From contig CAWEVH010000043.1 of NCBI GenBank assembly GCA_963812415.1, forward strand, positions 1 to 64,000: a DNA stretch of 64,000 bases, given 5' to 3'. The notes under the pieces were generated by a model, which was given only the letters and a program-made list of their open reading frames with translations, was not told the DNA's origin and did not search any database. The position numbers and the translations under genes are program-made. The stretch's first letter is position 1. Each line of letters starts with the position of its first letter. This document shows positions 53,299-62,087 of this stretch, piece after piece. Source of the stretch: JACVRW01 sp963812415. Its GTDB lineage: Bacteria > Actinomycetota > Thermoleophilia > Solirubrobacterales > Thermoleophilaceae.

Positions 53299-54617
53299 CG
53301 GCGGTTGCCGTTGGCGAAGCGCTCGAAGCGCGGCGCCACGGCCGCCGGCACCCGGGCGCGGATGCGGACGCCCTCGGCGGTGTCCTCACGCTCGAGCTCG
53401 CCGGCCAGGTCGTGCAGCTCCGACAGGCTGCCGCCCTCCTCGTAGGGCACGAGCAGCTCCATCGGGCGCAGCGTGGCGAGGAAGCGCCCCTCGATCGCCT
53501 CGCGCAGCTCGTCGAGTCCCTCGCCCGTCACCGCCGACACCTGCACGGCCCGGGGGAAGCGGAACGAGAGCTCGCGCCGACGCTCGTCGCTCACCAGGTC
53601 GATCTTGTTGAGCGCGAGCAGCCGCGGGCGCTCGTCGGCGCCGATCTCGGCGAGCACCTCGTCGACGGCCGCCAGCATCGCGTGCAGATCCTCCTCCGGT
53701 GCCGAGGCGTCCGCCACGTGCACCACGAGGTCCGCGCCCAGCGCCTCCTCGAGCGTGGCCGAGAAGGCGTCGACGAGTGCGTGCGGCAGCTTGCGGATGA
53801 AGCCGACGGTGTCCGTGACCAGGTACGTGCGCCCGGAGATCTCGAACGAGCGGGTGGTGGGGTCGAGCGTGTGGAAGAGCCTGTCGCGGACTCCCACCTC
53901 GGCACCCGTGAGCGCGTTCAGCAGGGTCGACTTGCCGGCGTTGGTGTAGCCCGCCAGCGCCACCGAGGGCAGCGCCGCCCGGTCGCGCTCGCGGCGCATC
54001 GTCTCGCGCGTGGCCCGCGTGCCGCGCAGCCGCCGCCTCAGCGCGGCGATGCGGTCGCGCGCCAGCCGGCGGTCGGTCTCGATCTGGCTCTCACCCGGTC
54101 CCCGTGTGCCGATCCCCCCGTCGATGCGCCCCGCGCCGAGACGCTCGAGATGGGTCCAGAGGCCGCGCATGCGGGCGAGGTTGTACTCGAGCTGGGCGAG
54201 CTCGACCTGGAGCTTGCCCTCGGCCGAGTGGGCGTGGTCGGCGAAAATGTCGAGGATGATCGCCGTGCGGTCGATCACCGGGACGTCGAGCGCCTGCTCG
54301 AGGTTGCGCTCCTGGCGCGGCTTCAGCTCGTCGTCGCAGGCCACGAGGTTCGCGCCCGATTCCGCGATCGCGCGCTTCAGCTCGTCGAGCTTGCCCTTGC
54401 CGAGGTAGCGATCCGGGTCCGGCGCTGGCCGGCGCTGCACGAGCTCGCCCGCCACCGCCACACCGGCGGTGCGCAGGAGCTCCCTGAGCTCCGCGGGATC
54501 CTCGGCGCTCGGACCGGCGGCGATGCAGAACGCGCGCTGGCGGGCGCGCGGGTTCTGCACGCCCTCCCCGTAGCGCGTCTGGGCGTCGCGGCCGTTCCGG
54601 CTTCGGTGCATCGACAC
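53295..54617 (-). CDS. hflX: Ribosome-associated GTPase HflX
   Basis: 440 residues. N-terminal HflX domain (GKGKLDELKRAIAESGANLV; ARMRGLWTHLERLGAGRIDG; GPGESQIETDRR) followed by the G domain: G1 LAGYTNAGKSTLLNAL, G3 LVTDTVGFIRKLPH, G4 LLALNKIDLV, G5 VSAVTGEG. It splits stalled 70S ribosomes under stress. It precedes a gene group with dapC, dapF and miaA in the same orientation. Confidence 0.95.
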   Translation of the reverse strand: MSMHRSRNGRDAQTRYGEGVQNPRARQRAFCIAAGPSAEDPAELRELLRTAGVAVAGELVQRRPAPDPDRYLGKGKLDELKRAIAESGANLVACDDELKPRQERNLEQALDVPVIDRTAIILDIFADHAHSAEGKLQVELAQLEYNLARMRGLWTHLERLGAGRIDGGIGTRGPGESQIETDRRLARDRIAALRRRLRGTRATRETMRRERDRAALPSVALAGYTNAGKSTLLNALTGAEVGVRDRLFHTLDPTTRSFEISGRTYLVTDTVGFIRKLPHALVDAFSATLEEALGADLVVHVADASAPEEDLHAMLAAVDEVLAEIGADERPRLLALNKIDLVSDERRRELSFRFPRAVQVSAVTGEGLDELREAIEGRFLATLRPMELLVPYEEGGSLSELHDLAGELEREDTAEGVRIRARVPAAVAPRFERFANGNRR

Positions 54618-54642
54618 CAGTCTAGGAGCCTCGCGCGCGAAG

Positions 54643-55356
54643 CTACTCCGTGACGGGCGGGAGCTGCAGGCGCTCGACGGGCGGCAGCACGCCCTGGGTG
54701 GGCAGCTCCTCCGGTACCGCGCTCCCGGGCAGCACCACCACGGCCTCGGCGGGGTCGCCGAGCCAGCAGGCGTGGCCGACGGCGTAGCGGTGCGCGCCGA
54801 GCGCGCAGGCCGCGGCGTCGATCTCCTCGGCGCGCCGGTGCCAGAGCTCGCCGCCCTCGTCGAGCACGTGGTCGCCGCGCAGCTCCTCGATGCGCAACTG
54901 CATCCCGAGCGGATGGCGTCGCGCGGGCAGCCGCCGGCCCTGGAGCGCGCAGAACACCCCGTCGGCGTTCGTCTCGAAGACGGGCGAGTCGTGGTAGGCG
55001 CCGTCCCCCACCGGACCGTCGTTGCCGCCGTCGGCGCCGGGTCTGAAGGTGGCCATGCCCTGGAGCAGCTCGGCGAGCCTGCGGGTCGCCCGGCTCGGCT
55101 GCTGCGGCGCGATGCCGAGCCGCAGCAGCAGCGCGTCGCAGTCGCGGCCCGGACGCCCCTCGAGCGGCTCGTGGAGCGGCGCGCCGACCGCCACCACCAC
55201 CTCGCCGAGCGAGCGCAGCTCCGCCGCCACCTGCGCCGCGGACCCAGGCTCGAAGAAGATCGCGCTCAGCCGGATCGGCGGCTCGGGCGCGCGCACCTCC
55301 TCCAGCATGGCCAGCTGGAGCATGTCCCGCATCGGTACGACTCCGCAGTAGTGCAT
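54643..55356 (-). CDS. DUF429-like predicted nuclease (uncertain)
   Basis: 237 residues. VVVAVGAPLHEPLEGRPGRD near residue 55, SPVFETNADGVFCALQGRRL, HPLGMQLRIEEL and AACALGAHRYAVGHACWLGD suggest an RNase H-like DUF429 fold, in which a late acidic and His segment is usual. Catalytic residues could not be fixed. The ATG starts 2 nt after the dapC stop, so co-transcription is likely. Confidence 0.5.
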   Translation of the reverse strand: MHYCGVVPMRDMLQLAMLEEVRAPEPPIRLSAIFFEPGSAAQVAAELRSLGEVVVAVGAPLHEPLEGRPGRDCDALLLRLGIAPQQPSRATRRLAELLQGMATFRPGADGGNDGPVGDGAYHDSPVFETNADGVFCALQGRRLPARRHPLGMQLRIEELRGDHVLDEGGELWHRRAEEIDAAACALGAHRYAVGHACWLGDPAEAVVVLPGSAVPEELPTQGVLPPVERLQLPPVTE

Positions 55357-55357
55357 C

Positions 55358-56515
55358 TCAGCCCCCGAGGCTGCCGCGCAGGCGCTCGACCGCCTCGCTC
55401 AGCCGCTCGTCGGCGATCGTGAGCGAGATCCGGAAGAAGCCCTCGCCGTTCGGCCCGTAGGCGCTGCCGGGAGACACGACCACGCCCGACTCCTCGAGCA
55501 CCAGCTCGCAGTAGGACACCGAGGTGTGCCCGGCGGGCACGGGCGCCCAGATGTAGATCGTGCCGCGCGGCGGCGTCACGTCCACGCCGATCTCGCGCAG
55601 CGCGGCGCAGACGAGGTCGCGGCGGCGCTCGTAGTGGGCGGCCATCTCCGCGGGCGGGCCCTCGTCGAGCGCCTTCGCCGCCGCCAGCTGGAGCGCCTCG
55701 AACATGCCGGAGTCGATGTTCGTCTTGAGCTTCCAGTAGCTCGCCACGGCGTCGGCGTTGCCGACGAGGGCGGCGGTGCGCCAGCCGGTCATGTTCCAGC
55801 CCTTGGAGAGCGAGAACACCTCGACGCCCACGTCCCGCGCCCCCGGCGTCTCGAGGAAGCTCGGCGCCACGTAGCCGTCGAACGTGGTTTCGGTGTAGGA
55901 CGCGTCGTGCACGATCAGCACGTCGTGCTCGCGCCCGAACTCGACGGCGCGCTCGAACAGGCCGTCCGGCACGACGGCGCCGGTCGGGTTGTTGGGGAAG
56001 TTGAGGTAGAGCAGCCGGGCGCGCGCGGCCACCTCGCCGCCGATGGCATCGAGGTCGGGGGCGAAGCCGAGCTCGGGGACGAGCGGCATCAGCACCGCCT
56101 CCGAGCCGGCCAGCAGCGGGCCGCCCGTGTACACCGGGTAGCCGGGGTCGGCCGCGAGGGCGACGGTGTCGGGGTCGAGGAAGGCGAGGTTCAGGTTGAA
56201 GATGCACTCCTTGGCCCCGAGCGCGGGCAGGATCTCCGTCTCGGGGTCGAGCGTCACGCCGAAGCGCCGCTGGTAGAAACGGGCGAACGCCTCGCGCAGC
56301 TCGGGCCGGCCGCGGTTCGAGGGGTACTGATGCGTACCGGCGTCCGTGGCCGCACGGCCGAGCTCCGCGGTCACCGCCGCCGGCGTCGGCAGGTCGGGGT
56401 CGCCGATGCCGAGGCTGATCACATCGACCCCTGCCGCCCGCTTCTCGCGGATCTTGCGCTCGAGCTCCGCGAACAGGTAGGGCGGCAGGCGGTCCAGGCG
56501 GCTACTCGCTTTCAT
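55358..56515 (-). CDS. dapC: LL-diaminopimelate/succinyl-DAP-type aminotransferase
   Basis: 385 residues, fold-type I PLP enzyme. ISLGIGDPDLPTPAAVTAEL, LYLNFPNNPTGAVVPDGLFE and the Schiff-base Lys in VFSLSKGWNMTGWRTAALVG are clear, plus the C-terminal Arg in FFRISLTIADERL. Close in pattern to LL-DAP aminotransferases. Linked with dapF (14-nt overlap), it fits lysine and meso-DAP synthesis; whether it acts at the DapC or the DapL step is not decided. Confidence 0.85.
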   Translation of the reverse strand: MKASSRLDRLPPYLFAELERKIREKRAAGVDVISLGIGDPDLPTPAAVTAELGRAATDAGTHQYPSNRGRPELREAFARFYQRRFGVTLDPETEILPALGAKECIFNLNLAFLDPDTVALAADPGYPVYTGGPLLAGSEAVLMPLVPELGFAPDLDAIGGEVAARARLLYLNFPNNPTGAVVPDGLFERAVEFGREHDVLIVHDASYTETTFDGYVAPSFLETPGARDVGVEVFSLSKGWNMTGWRTAALVGNADAVASYWKLKTNIDSGMFEALQLAAAKALDEGPPAEMAAHYERRRDLVCAALREIGVDVTPPRGTIYIWAPVPAGHTSVSYCELVLEESGVVVSPGSAYGPNGEGFFRISLTIADERLSEAVERLRGSLGG

Positions 56516-57314
56516 GCAACTCCTCGAGGAATCGGTCGCTGAGCGTGGCCGCGTACACGGGCCGCGCCCAGCCTGTCAGGTTCACGTGCATGTCCTCCCC
56601 CACCTCGACGAGGAGCTCGCCGCCGTCGAGCTCGACGGTCACCGGGCTGTCGACCCCGACGAGCACGGCAGCCACGGCCGCTCCCGTGGCGCCGGTGCCG
56701 GACGACATCGTCTCCCCCACCCCGCGTTCGAAGATGCGCGCGCGGATCGAGGCATCGCCCGTGCGCCGCCAGAACGACACGTTGGTGCGGTTCGGGAACA
56801 GCTCGTGGCGCTCGATCCCGGGGCCGTAGCGCGCGAGGTCGAGCTCCTCGAGGTCCTCGGGCACCTCGATCGCACACTGCGGGTTGCCCACCTCGAGCGC
56901 CTGGTAGGCGAACTCCCGCCCGGCGGAGCTGAGCGTCCCGGTCCCGCGGTCGCGCACCCGTCCGATGTCCATGGTGCAGAGCTCGCCCTCGATCCGCGGC
57001 CGGATCTCACCTGCCGCCGTGCGCACCGAGAACGAGTCGTGCTCGGTCCAGCCGTTCCTGCGCAGGTACATCACGGCCTCGCGTACCCCGTTGCCCGACA
57101 GCTCCGCCTCCGAGCCGTCCGGGTTGTAGATCACGACCTCGGCGACGAAGCCGCGCTCGTCGGTCTCGCGCAGCAGGAGGATGCCGTCCGACCCGACGCC
57201 CGTGTGAGGGGCGCAGAAGCGGCGGATCCGCTCGGGCGTCAGCTCGAACGGCAGCCGCCGTTCCTCGACGATGGCGTAGTCGTTGCCCAGCGCCTGCCAC
57301 TTCTCGAAGCGCAC
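56502..57314 (-). CDS. dapF: Diaminopimelate epimerase homologue with both catalytic Cys replaced by Ser
   Basis: 270 residues with the normal two-lobed DapF pattern: MRFEKWQALGNDYAIVEER, YNPDGSEAELSGNGVREAVM, EVGNPQCAIEVPED, FERGVGETMSSGTGATGAAV. The catalytic cysteines (CGNG and CGTG motifs) read SGNG (Ser73) and SGTG (Ser205). All other signature residues are kept. It should bind DAP, but normal thiol/thiolate epimerisation is doubtful. Upstream of dapC, 15 nt downstream of miaA. Confidence 0.85.
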   Translation of the reverse strand: MRFEKWQALGNDYAIVEERRLPFELTPERIRRFCAPHTGVGSDGILLLRETDERGFVAEVVIYNPDGSEAELSGNGVREAVMYLRRNGWTEHDSFSVRTAAGEIRPRIEGELCTMDIGRVRDRGTGTLSSAGREFAYQALEVGNPQCAIEVPEDLEELDLARYGPGIERHELFPNRTNVSFWRRTGDASIRARIFERGVGETMSSGTGATGAAVAAVLVGVDSPVTVELDGGELLVEVGEDMHVNLTGWARPVYAATLSDRFLEELHESE

Positions 57315-57329
57315 GGCGGCTGAGGCTAC

Positions 57330-58232
<903 letters not shown>

Positions 58233-58555
58233 CGCGATCGCTAGTCGTAGCAGGCCCGTGTCGGGCTGTTACGTCCAGTGCCGAGGAGTGCTTGGTTGCA
58301 GGGGTTTACGCTGATTGCCCGCCCTGCGATGACGCGCCGTGGCGGCCAGTTGTCACGCGTTCGTTTGCAATCCGTTTGCAATTTGGCGTCCGCAGCGCAG
58401 ACAGCATCTGTCGCCGGCGTTGAACCCGCCACCGCACTTGCAGTGTGTGGGCACCCGAGCGCCCTCGCCGAGCGCCCACCGCACGGCCTCGCGTTGTGGA
58501 GGCGGATCCGCCACCGGCCCGTCGAACCAACTCCCAGTGGTCCGTGCCGGACCCG
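58233..58555. other. Intergenic region with array and hairpin
   Basis: No convincing gene. It holds the left CGTTTGCA array (58362-58380) and the palindrome GGCGGATCCGCC (58501-58512), which may end the stress-protein transcript arriving from the right. A T-loop-like stretch on the minus strand near 58420 does not fold into a tRNA. Confidence 0.6.
58362..58380. repeat. Left CGTTTGCA array (two units, 11-bp period)
   Basis: CGTTTGCA at 58362-58369 and 58373-58380. The same two-unit array with the same period lies at 61987-62005. Direct repeats of this kind can be integrase arm sites. Confidence 0.55.
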
Positions 58556-59011
58556 TCAGCGCTGCGGATGCACGATGAGCAGGTCGCAGTGCACCTTCTT
58601 GGCGACCTGCTGGCTCACGCTATGACGCACCACCCGCTCGGCCAGTCCCGCCTCTCGCGTCCCGACAACCACGAGATCGGCCTTGCGCTGTTCGGCGAGG
58701 GACACGATCGCCGAAGCCGGATCGCCGGCAATGGCCACGGGCTCAGCCTCGATGCCGCGCTCGGCGAAAAACGCCGTCGCGTCGGCCAGCTCTGCTTCAT
58801 GATCCGCGAGGGAGTCGCGCGGAATGCCCGGGCCGGGTCCCCCGGGGCTGTGCAGCTCAACCTGCTGGGTGGCTCGCGGGCCGCTATGCAGCAGCGACGC
58901 GACGCTGGTAACGATCACCTTTGCGTCGAAGGCTTTGGCGACCTCGGCCCCGCGCTCGAGGGCGCGCTTGGCAGACTCGGTTCCGTCATAGGCGACGACG
59001 ATTTGCTGCAT
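58556..59011 (-). CDS. Universal stress protein
   Basis: 151 residues. QQIVVAYDGTESAKRALERG begins the UspA fold and VVVGTREAGLAERVVRHSVS is the ATP-binding G-x2-G-x9-G(S/T)-type loop. A strong Shine-Dalgarno (AGGAGGAGACTG) precedes the ATG. Probably an ATP-binding stress protein. It lies inside the segment bounded by the CGTTTGCA arrays. Confidence 0.88.
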   Translation of the reverse strand: MQQIVVAYDGTESAKRALERGAEVAKAFDAKVIVTSVASLLHSGPRATQQVELHSPGGPGPGIPRDSLADHEAELADATAFFAERGIEAEPVAIAGDPASAIVSLAEQRKADLVVVGTREAGLAERVVRHSVSQQVAKKVHCDLLIVHPQR

Positions 59012-59345
59012 CAGTCTCCTCCTGCTCCACAGGGCTGTGCGACGGGACCCTAACCCAACGACAAGAGCAGCGCGGGCGACAGGAACAGCGCCCGGGAGGT
59101 ATCGGTCGCGGACGGGTCGCCGAGGCCGTTAGAAACGCCCTCGGCGGCTCCGCTCGTGATCACGCCGCGTCGCCGCCCGGGTGCCGGTCGCGCGGGTGCG
59201 GGCCGCCGCAGATCGGGCACCGCCAAAGCTGAACGACCGGTTCGCGCCGGCGTCGCCGGGAGACGGCGGCGTTGCGCCGCGCGGCCGGGCCGGACCGCTT
59301 CCGCTTCGATGACACCGGCGTAAGGCTACGGCGGAAGTCGGAGGC
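59012..59345. other. Intergenic region, nothing recognised
   Basis: 334 bp. Several in-frame stops on both strands break any ORF, apart from short arginine-rich shadows. It contains the stress-protein ribosome binding site at its left end. No RNA gene or repeat recognised. Confidence 0.6.
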
Positions 59346-59492
59346 TCAGTGCGGTACAGCCTTCAGGATGAGGACTGCTAGGAGAGCAATCCAGCCAGCC
59401 GTCAGGACGAGCCCACCCCCGAGCATGGCGGCCACCGGCCACGAGCGCGGTTCTGGGGCAAGCGTGTGTGAGTCGCGTTGGGTTGCAGACAT
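59346..59492 (-). CDS. Small single-TM protein
   Basis: 48 residues from an ATG at 59492: a polar N-terminus MSATQRDSHTLAPEPRSWPV and one membrane segment, MLGGGLVLTAGWIALLAVLI. An upstream ATG at 59528 would add 12 residues. The layout (short charged head, one anchor) is common for small membrane proteins, but no family is recognised. Lower GC than the flanking housekeeping genes. Confidence 0.4.
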   Translation of the reverse strand: MSATQRDSHTLAPEPRSWPVAAMLGGGLVLTAGWIALLAVLILKAVPH

Positions 59493-59752
59493 TTCGTGCG
59501 CGGAGCCCGGGGATCGAGTCCAGAGCAAACGATCAACCCTAGGGCTGATGAGCAGCTACCGCTTCCCACAGTTGCGGTATTTCCGCGCAGACACGATTGG
59601 GGCACAACGCCAAGCCGTCTATGGCAACCGCGGGCATGGCACAGGCCACCCCCAGACCCCCTTGGACAGCAACCTCATCCACCACCTGGACCCGCCCAGA
59701 ACCCCGGATCCGGCCCGAGGCCAGCCCACAGACGCCCGCGCACTCGGCGAGT

Positions 59753-59758
59753 TAGAGT
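59753..59758 (+). promoter_or_regulatory. Leaderless-type -10 box (TAGAGT)
   Basis: TAGAGT stands 6 nt before the GTG at 59765. No Shine-Dalgarno sequence lies between. Confidence 0.5.
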
Positions 59759-59764
59759 GGCGCG

Positions 59765-60169
59765 GTGCGCCACTTCACAGTCGCTCTCCTGCTTGCCCTC
59801 TGTATCGCGTTAGCGGCCTGCGGCGACGACGATTCCATACCGCAAGGGGACGACCCCAAGGCGAATAAGGAGGAAGAGGAACCGAAGCAGGAAGGGATCG
59901 CCGGTTTTAGCGACATGCAGGCGTGCCTTGAGGGTCTCGGGTTCCAGCTCGACAGCGACGACAAGAACCGCATCCGAGTGACCGGTGATGACGGTTCCCC
60001 GGCCGCCGACATCGACCTTCACGCGTCCGAGCAAGCCGCCCAGAAGTTCTACAACCAGCTCGACGTTGAGGGCGCGCAGGGCGGGCGGTTCACAGTGACC
60101 TACAACATGGGCGGCACCGACGAGACGGAACGAGCCGCGATCGGCGAGTGCGTCGAACAGGCGGGTTGA
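59765..60169 (+). CDS. Small lipoprotein of unknown function
   Basis: 134 residues. MRHFTVALLLALCIALAACG ends in a clear lipobox (LAAC). A charged linker (KEEEEPKQEG) precedes a small domain with two cysteines (QACLEGLGF and IGECVEQAG) that may pair. No family recognised. Leaderless GTG start. Confidence 0.7.
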   Translation: MRHFTVALLLALCIALAACGDDDSIPQGDDPKANKEEEEPKQEGIAGFSDMQACLEGLGFQLDSDDKNRIRVTGDDGSPAADIDLHASEQAAQKFYNQLDVEGAQGGRFTVTYNMGGTDETERAAIGECVEQAG

Positions 60170-60214
60170 ATGAGATCACCTCTAGCTCGGGTGAAGGCTA
60201 CGCCTTAGCCCTGC

Positions 60215-60604
60215 TCACCGCTCCCGGCGCGCGGCAAGCTCGTCAAAGCGGTCGAGCGGATCGGGGTGTTCCCAGTTAGCGCGCCGGCCTTCGTGCCAGG
60301 CGAGCAGCTCCTTCATCGCCGGCACGCTTCCGGCGCGGGCGGCGTCGCTCAGCAGCACCAGTAGCTCCTCGAGACCCGGAACCCCCAGGCGCGGGGCCCC
60401 GCGCTCCCGACGACGTGAATCCACGCTGTGGGCGAAGCGGCCATAGGGACCGTCCGGCGAGCGTCTTCCACGCTCAAGCCAACCCTTCACCGTGCGTGGC
60501 GAGCAGCCGTGCCGGCGTGCCGCATCGGGTATGGAACTTCCCGCCACGAGCGCCGCCAGGATCGGCTCTGAGAGCCGCTCAAAAGTGTCAGACGGACCGT
60601 GCAC
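60215..60604 (-). CDS. HTH protein resembling a phage terminase small subunit
   Basis: 129 residues. IPDAARRHGCSPRTVKGWLE is a helix-turn-helix of the type found in phage terminase small subunits and transposase-like N-terminal domains. The rest is helical (LEELLVLLSDAARAG; RFDELAARRER). The setting near an integrase remnant supports a mobile origin. No terminase large subunit or other phage gene is near. Confidence 0.55.
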   Translation of the reverse strand: MHGPSDTFERLSEPILAALVAGSSIPDAARRHGCSPRTVKGWLERGRRSPDGPYGRFAHSVDSRRRERGAPRLGVPGLEELLVLLSDAARAGSVPAMKELLAWHEGRRANWEHPDPLDRFDELAARRER

Positions 60605-60847
60605 CGTTCACCGCGAACGATCTGGCGCGCGACGAGAGCCACCCCGGCGGTCTATCGGGGGGAAGGTCGAGGTCATCCCCCACCCCGGAACCCCGGGCGA
60701 ATTGCACGGTCTGTGCGGAAGATTCGCTGTTCAAAGCTCCGGGTTGCTGCATATTGCCTCTAGGTTGGGCCTTGCGGCTTGACCCCCGCCGCGACTGCGG
60801 CCTGACCCCCGCCGCCGCTAGGCAGCATCGACTCGAAGGGGACCGCA

Positions 60848-61042
60848 GTGAAAACGCTGACCCGTGAAGTGGCCCGCAGGGTCTTTGCCGGGGACGACCT
60901 GGACTCGATCAACGACAGAGTGATCGCACCACGCACTGACCTGTCGGATGACCACAAGGCCGCCGCCTGGCTGTACGGCTGGTCGCTCCAAGCACCCCAC
61001 ATCCAGCGAGACACCGTCCGTCGGATGCTCGACACGATGTAG
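60848..61042 (+). CDS. Small protein of unknown function
   Basis: 64 residues: MKTLTREVARRVFAGDDLDS and HKAAAWLYGWSLQAPHIQRD. GTG start with AAGGGGA upstream. Just before it, TGACCCCCGCCGC is repeated twice (60780-60815). Acidic and helical, no signal peptide. Probably part of the mobile relic. Confidence 0.5.
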   Translation: MKTLTREVARRVFAGDDLDSINDRVIAPRTDLSDDHKAAAWLYGWSLQAPHIQRDTVRRMLDTM

Positions 61043-61062
61043 CGGCTGACGACCCCGGAGGG

Positions 61063-61239
61063 TCACCGCTCGACCTTCACGCCGACTGTCGCGGCCTCGA
61101 CCGCGTTGGCGATCCTCTCGAGCTGCTTGCCGATCGCTGCGAGCACGAGGATCGCCACGTCCTCTTCGTTGTCCGGCTCGGTGTCGACGAACATCCAGGG
61201 CTCGGCGCCGCGCGGTAGTTGTCCACCTTCGCTGCTCAT
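61063..61239 (-). CDS. Very small protein, second gene of a pair
   Basis: 58 residues: begins MSSEGGQLPRGAEPWMFVDT, then PDNEEDVAILVLAAIGKQLE and a VGVKVER end. Its ATG overlaps the TGA of the upstream 80-residue gene (ATGA), which argues that both are real. An AILVLAAIGKQLERIANAVE helix suggests a small binding partner. No family recognised. Confidence 0.5.
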   Translation of the reverse strand: MSSEGGQLPRGAEPWMFVDTEPDNEEDVAILVLAAIGKQLERIANAVEAATVGVKVER

Positions 61240-61478
61240 CGTGCGAGCCCCGGCCAGAACAGATCGGAGCCGTCCTCGATGTCGACCGCGATCCAGCCGT
61301 CATCGTCGCGGTACTCGTGCGGCCTCGGCCGCGGTGGCATGTAGTTGGTGCGGACACCGCCATCGAAGCTGCACGATCCGCTCAGCTCGAGGTCCAAGTC
61401 TGGATGGCGGACCGTGCCGGGATGGAGCGCGTTGAGCAGGTCGGCTTCGGCCTTGCGCTTCGCGTACTCGAAGGTCAT
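61236..61478 (-). CDS. Small protein, first gene of a pair
   Basis: 80 residues: MTFEYAKRKAEADLLNALHP, LDLELSGSCSFDGGVRTNYM, then HEYRDDDGWIAVDIEDGSDL. A GGAGGA Shine-Dalgarno precedes the ATG. Its stop overlaps the start of the 58-residue gene. Divergent from the integrase remnant. Function unknown. Confidence 0.55.
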   Translation of the reverse strand: MTFEYAKRKAEADLLNALHPGTVRHPDLDLELSGSCSFDGGVRTNYMPPRPRPHEYRDDDGWIAVDIEDGSDLFWPGLAR

Positions 61479-61498
61479 GCCGTGTCCTCCGGTGGTTT

Positions 61499-61965
61499 GT
61501 GGATCAGCTCGCCGACCCTCCCCGTACGCGTCCGTCGCAGGAGCTGCGGGTCTGGAGCGCCGACGAGCTGCGCCGCTTCCTGACCGCGATCGACGCAGAC
61601 CGGCTAGCGCCACTCTTCCACGTGCTCGCGACGACCGGCATGCGCCGCGGCGAAGTGCTCGGCGCCCGCTGGGAAGACGTCGACCTGGAGCGGGCGGCCT
61701 GGCAGGTGCGTCGCACGCTGCTGCCCTCGCCGACCGGCCGCACACACGAAGGCGAACCGAAGACGGCACGCGGCCGGCGCAGCGTCGCGCTCGACCCCGG
61801 CACCGTGCGCGCGTTACGTGAGTGGCGTAAGCGCCAGCTCGAGGAGCGCCTCGCCTGGGGGCCAGCGTGGAGCGATACGCGCCGCGTGTTCACGAAGGAG
61901 GACGGCTCCGACCTGCGTGGCTCCTCGAGCATCCCGGACCCGACGATACGGGCTTGGGCAGGCTC
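61499..61965 (+). pseudogene. Tyrosine recombinase (integrase) remnant
   Basis: The middle of a phage-type integrase: LRVWSADELRRFLTAIDADR, then ATTGMRRGEVLGARWEDVDL with the first catalytic Arg, GEPKTARGRRSVALDPGTVR, and VFTKEDGSDLR. The N-terminal SAM-like domain is missing, and everything after DGSDLR (the HxxR motif and the Tyr nucleophile) is absent, the frame running into unrelated sequence just before the right CGTTTGCA array. It cannot be active. Confidence 0.85.
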
Positions 61966-61986
61966 AGCGCCGGTTAAGCGCAGCTC

Positions 61987-62005
61987 CGTTTGCATTTCGT
62001 TTGCA
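61987..62005. repeat. Right CGTTTGCA array (two units, 11-bp period)
   Basis: CGTTTGCA at 61987-61994 and 61998-62005, the same as the left array. It directly follows the break in the integrase gene. Confidence 0.55.
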
Positions 62006-62087
62006 GGTCGGCCCCACTGCGCGGCAAAAGCTCGCGATTTGCAGCACGTTCTCGATTGTGCGTGCACTATCGCTAGTAATACCTGCC

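Noticed and set aside
58390..58450. Possible tRNA 3' part on the minus strand (GGGTTCAACGCC)
   Set aside because: No 5-bp T-stem, anticodon arm or acceptor stem could be paired around it.
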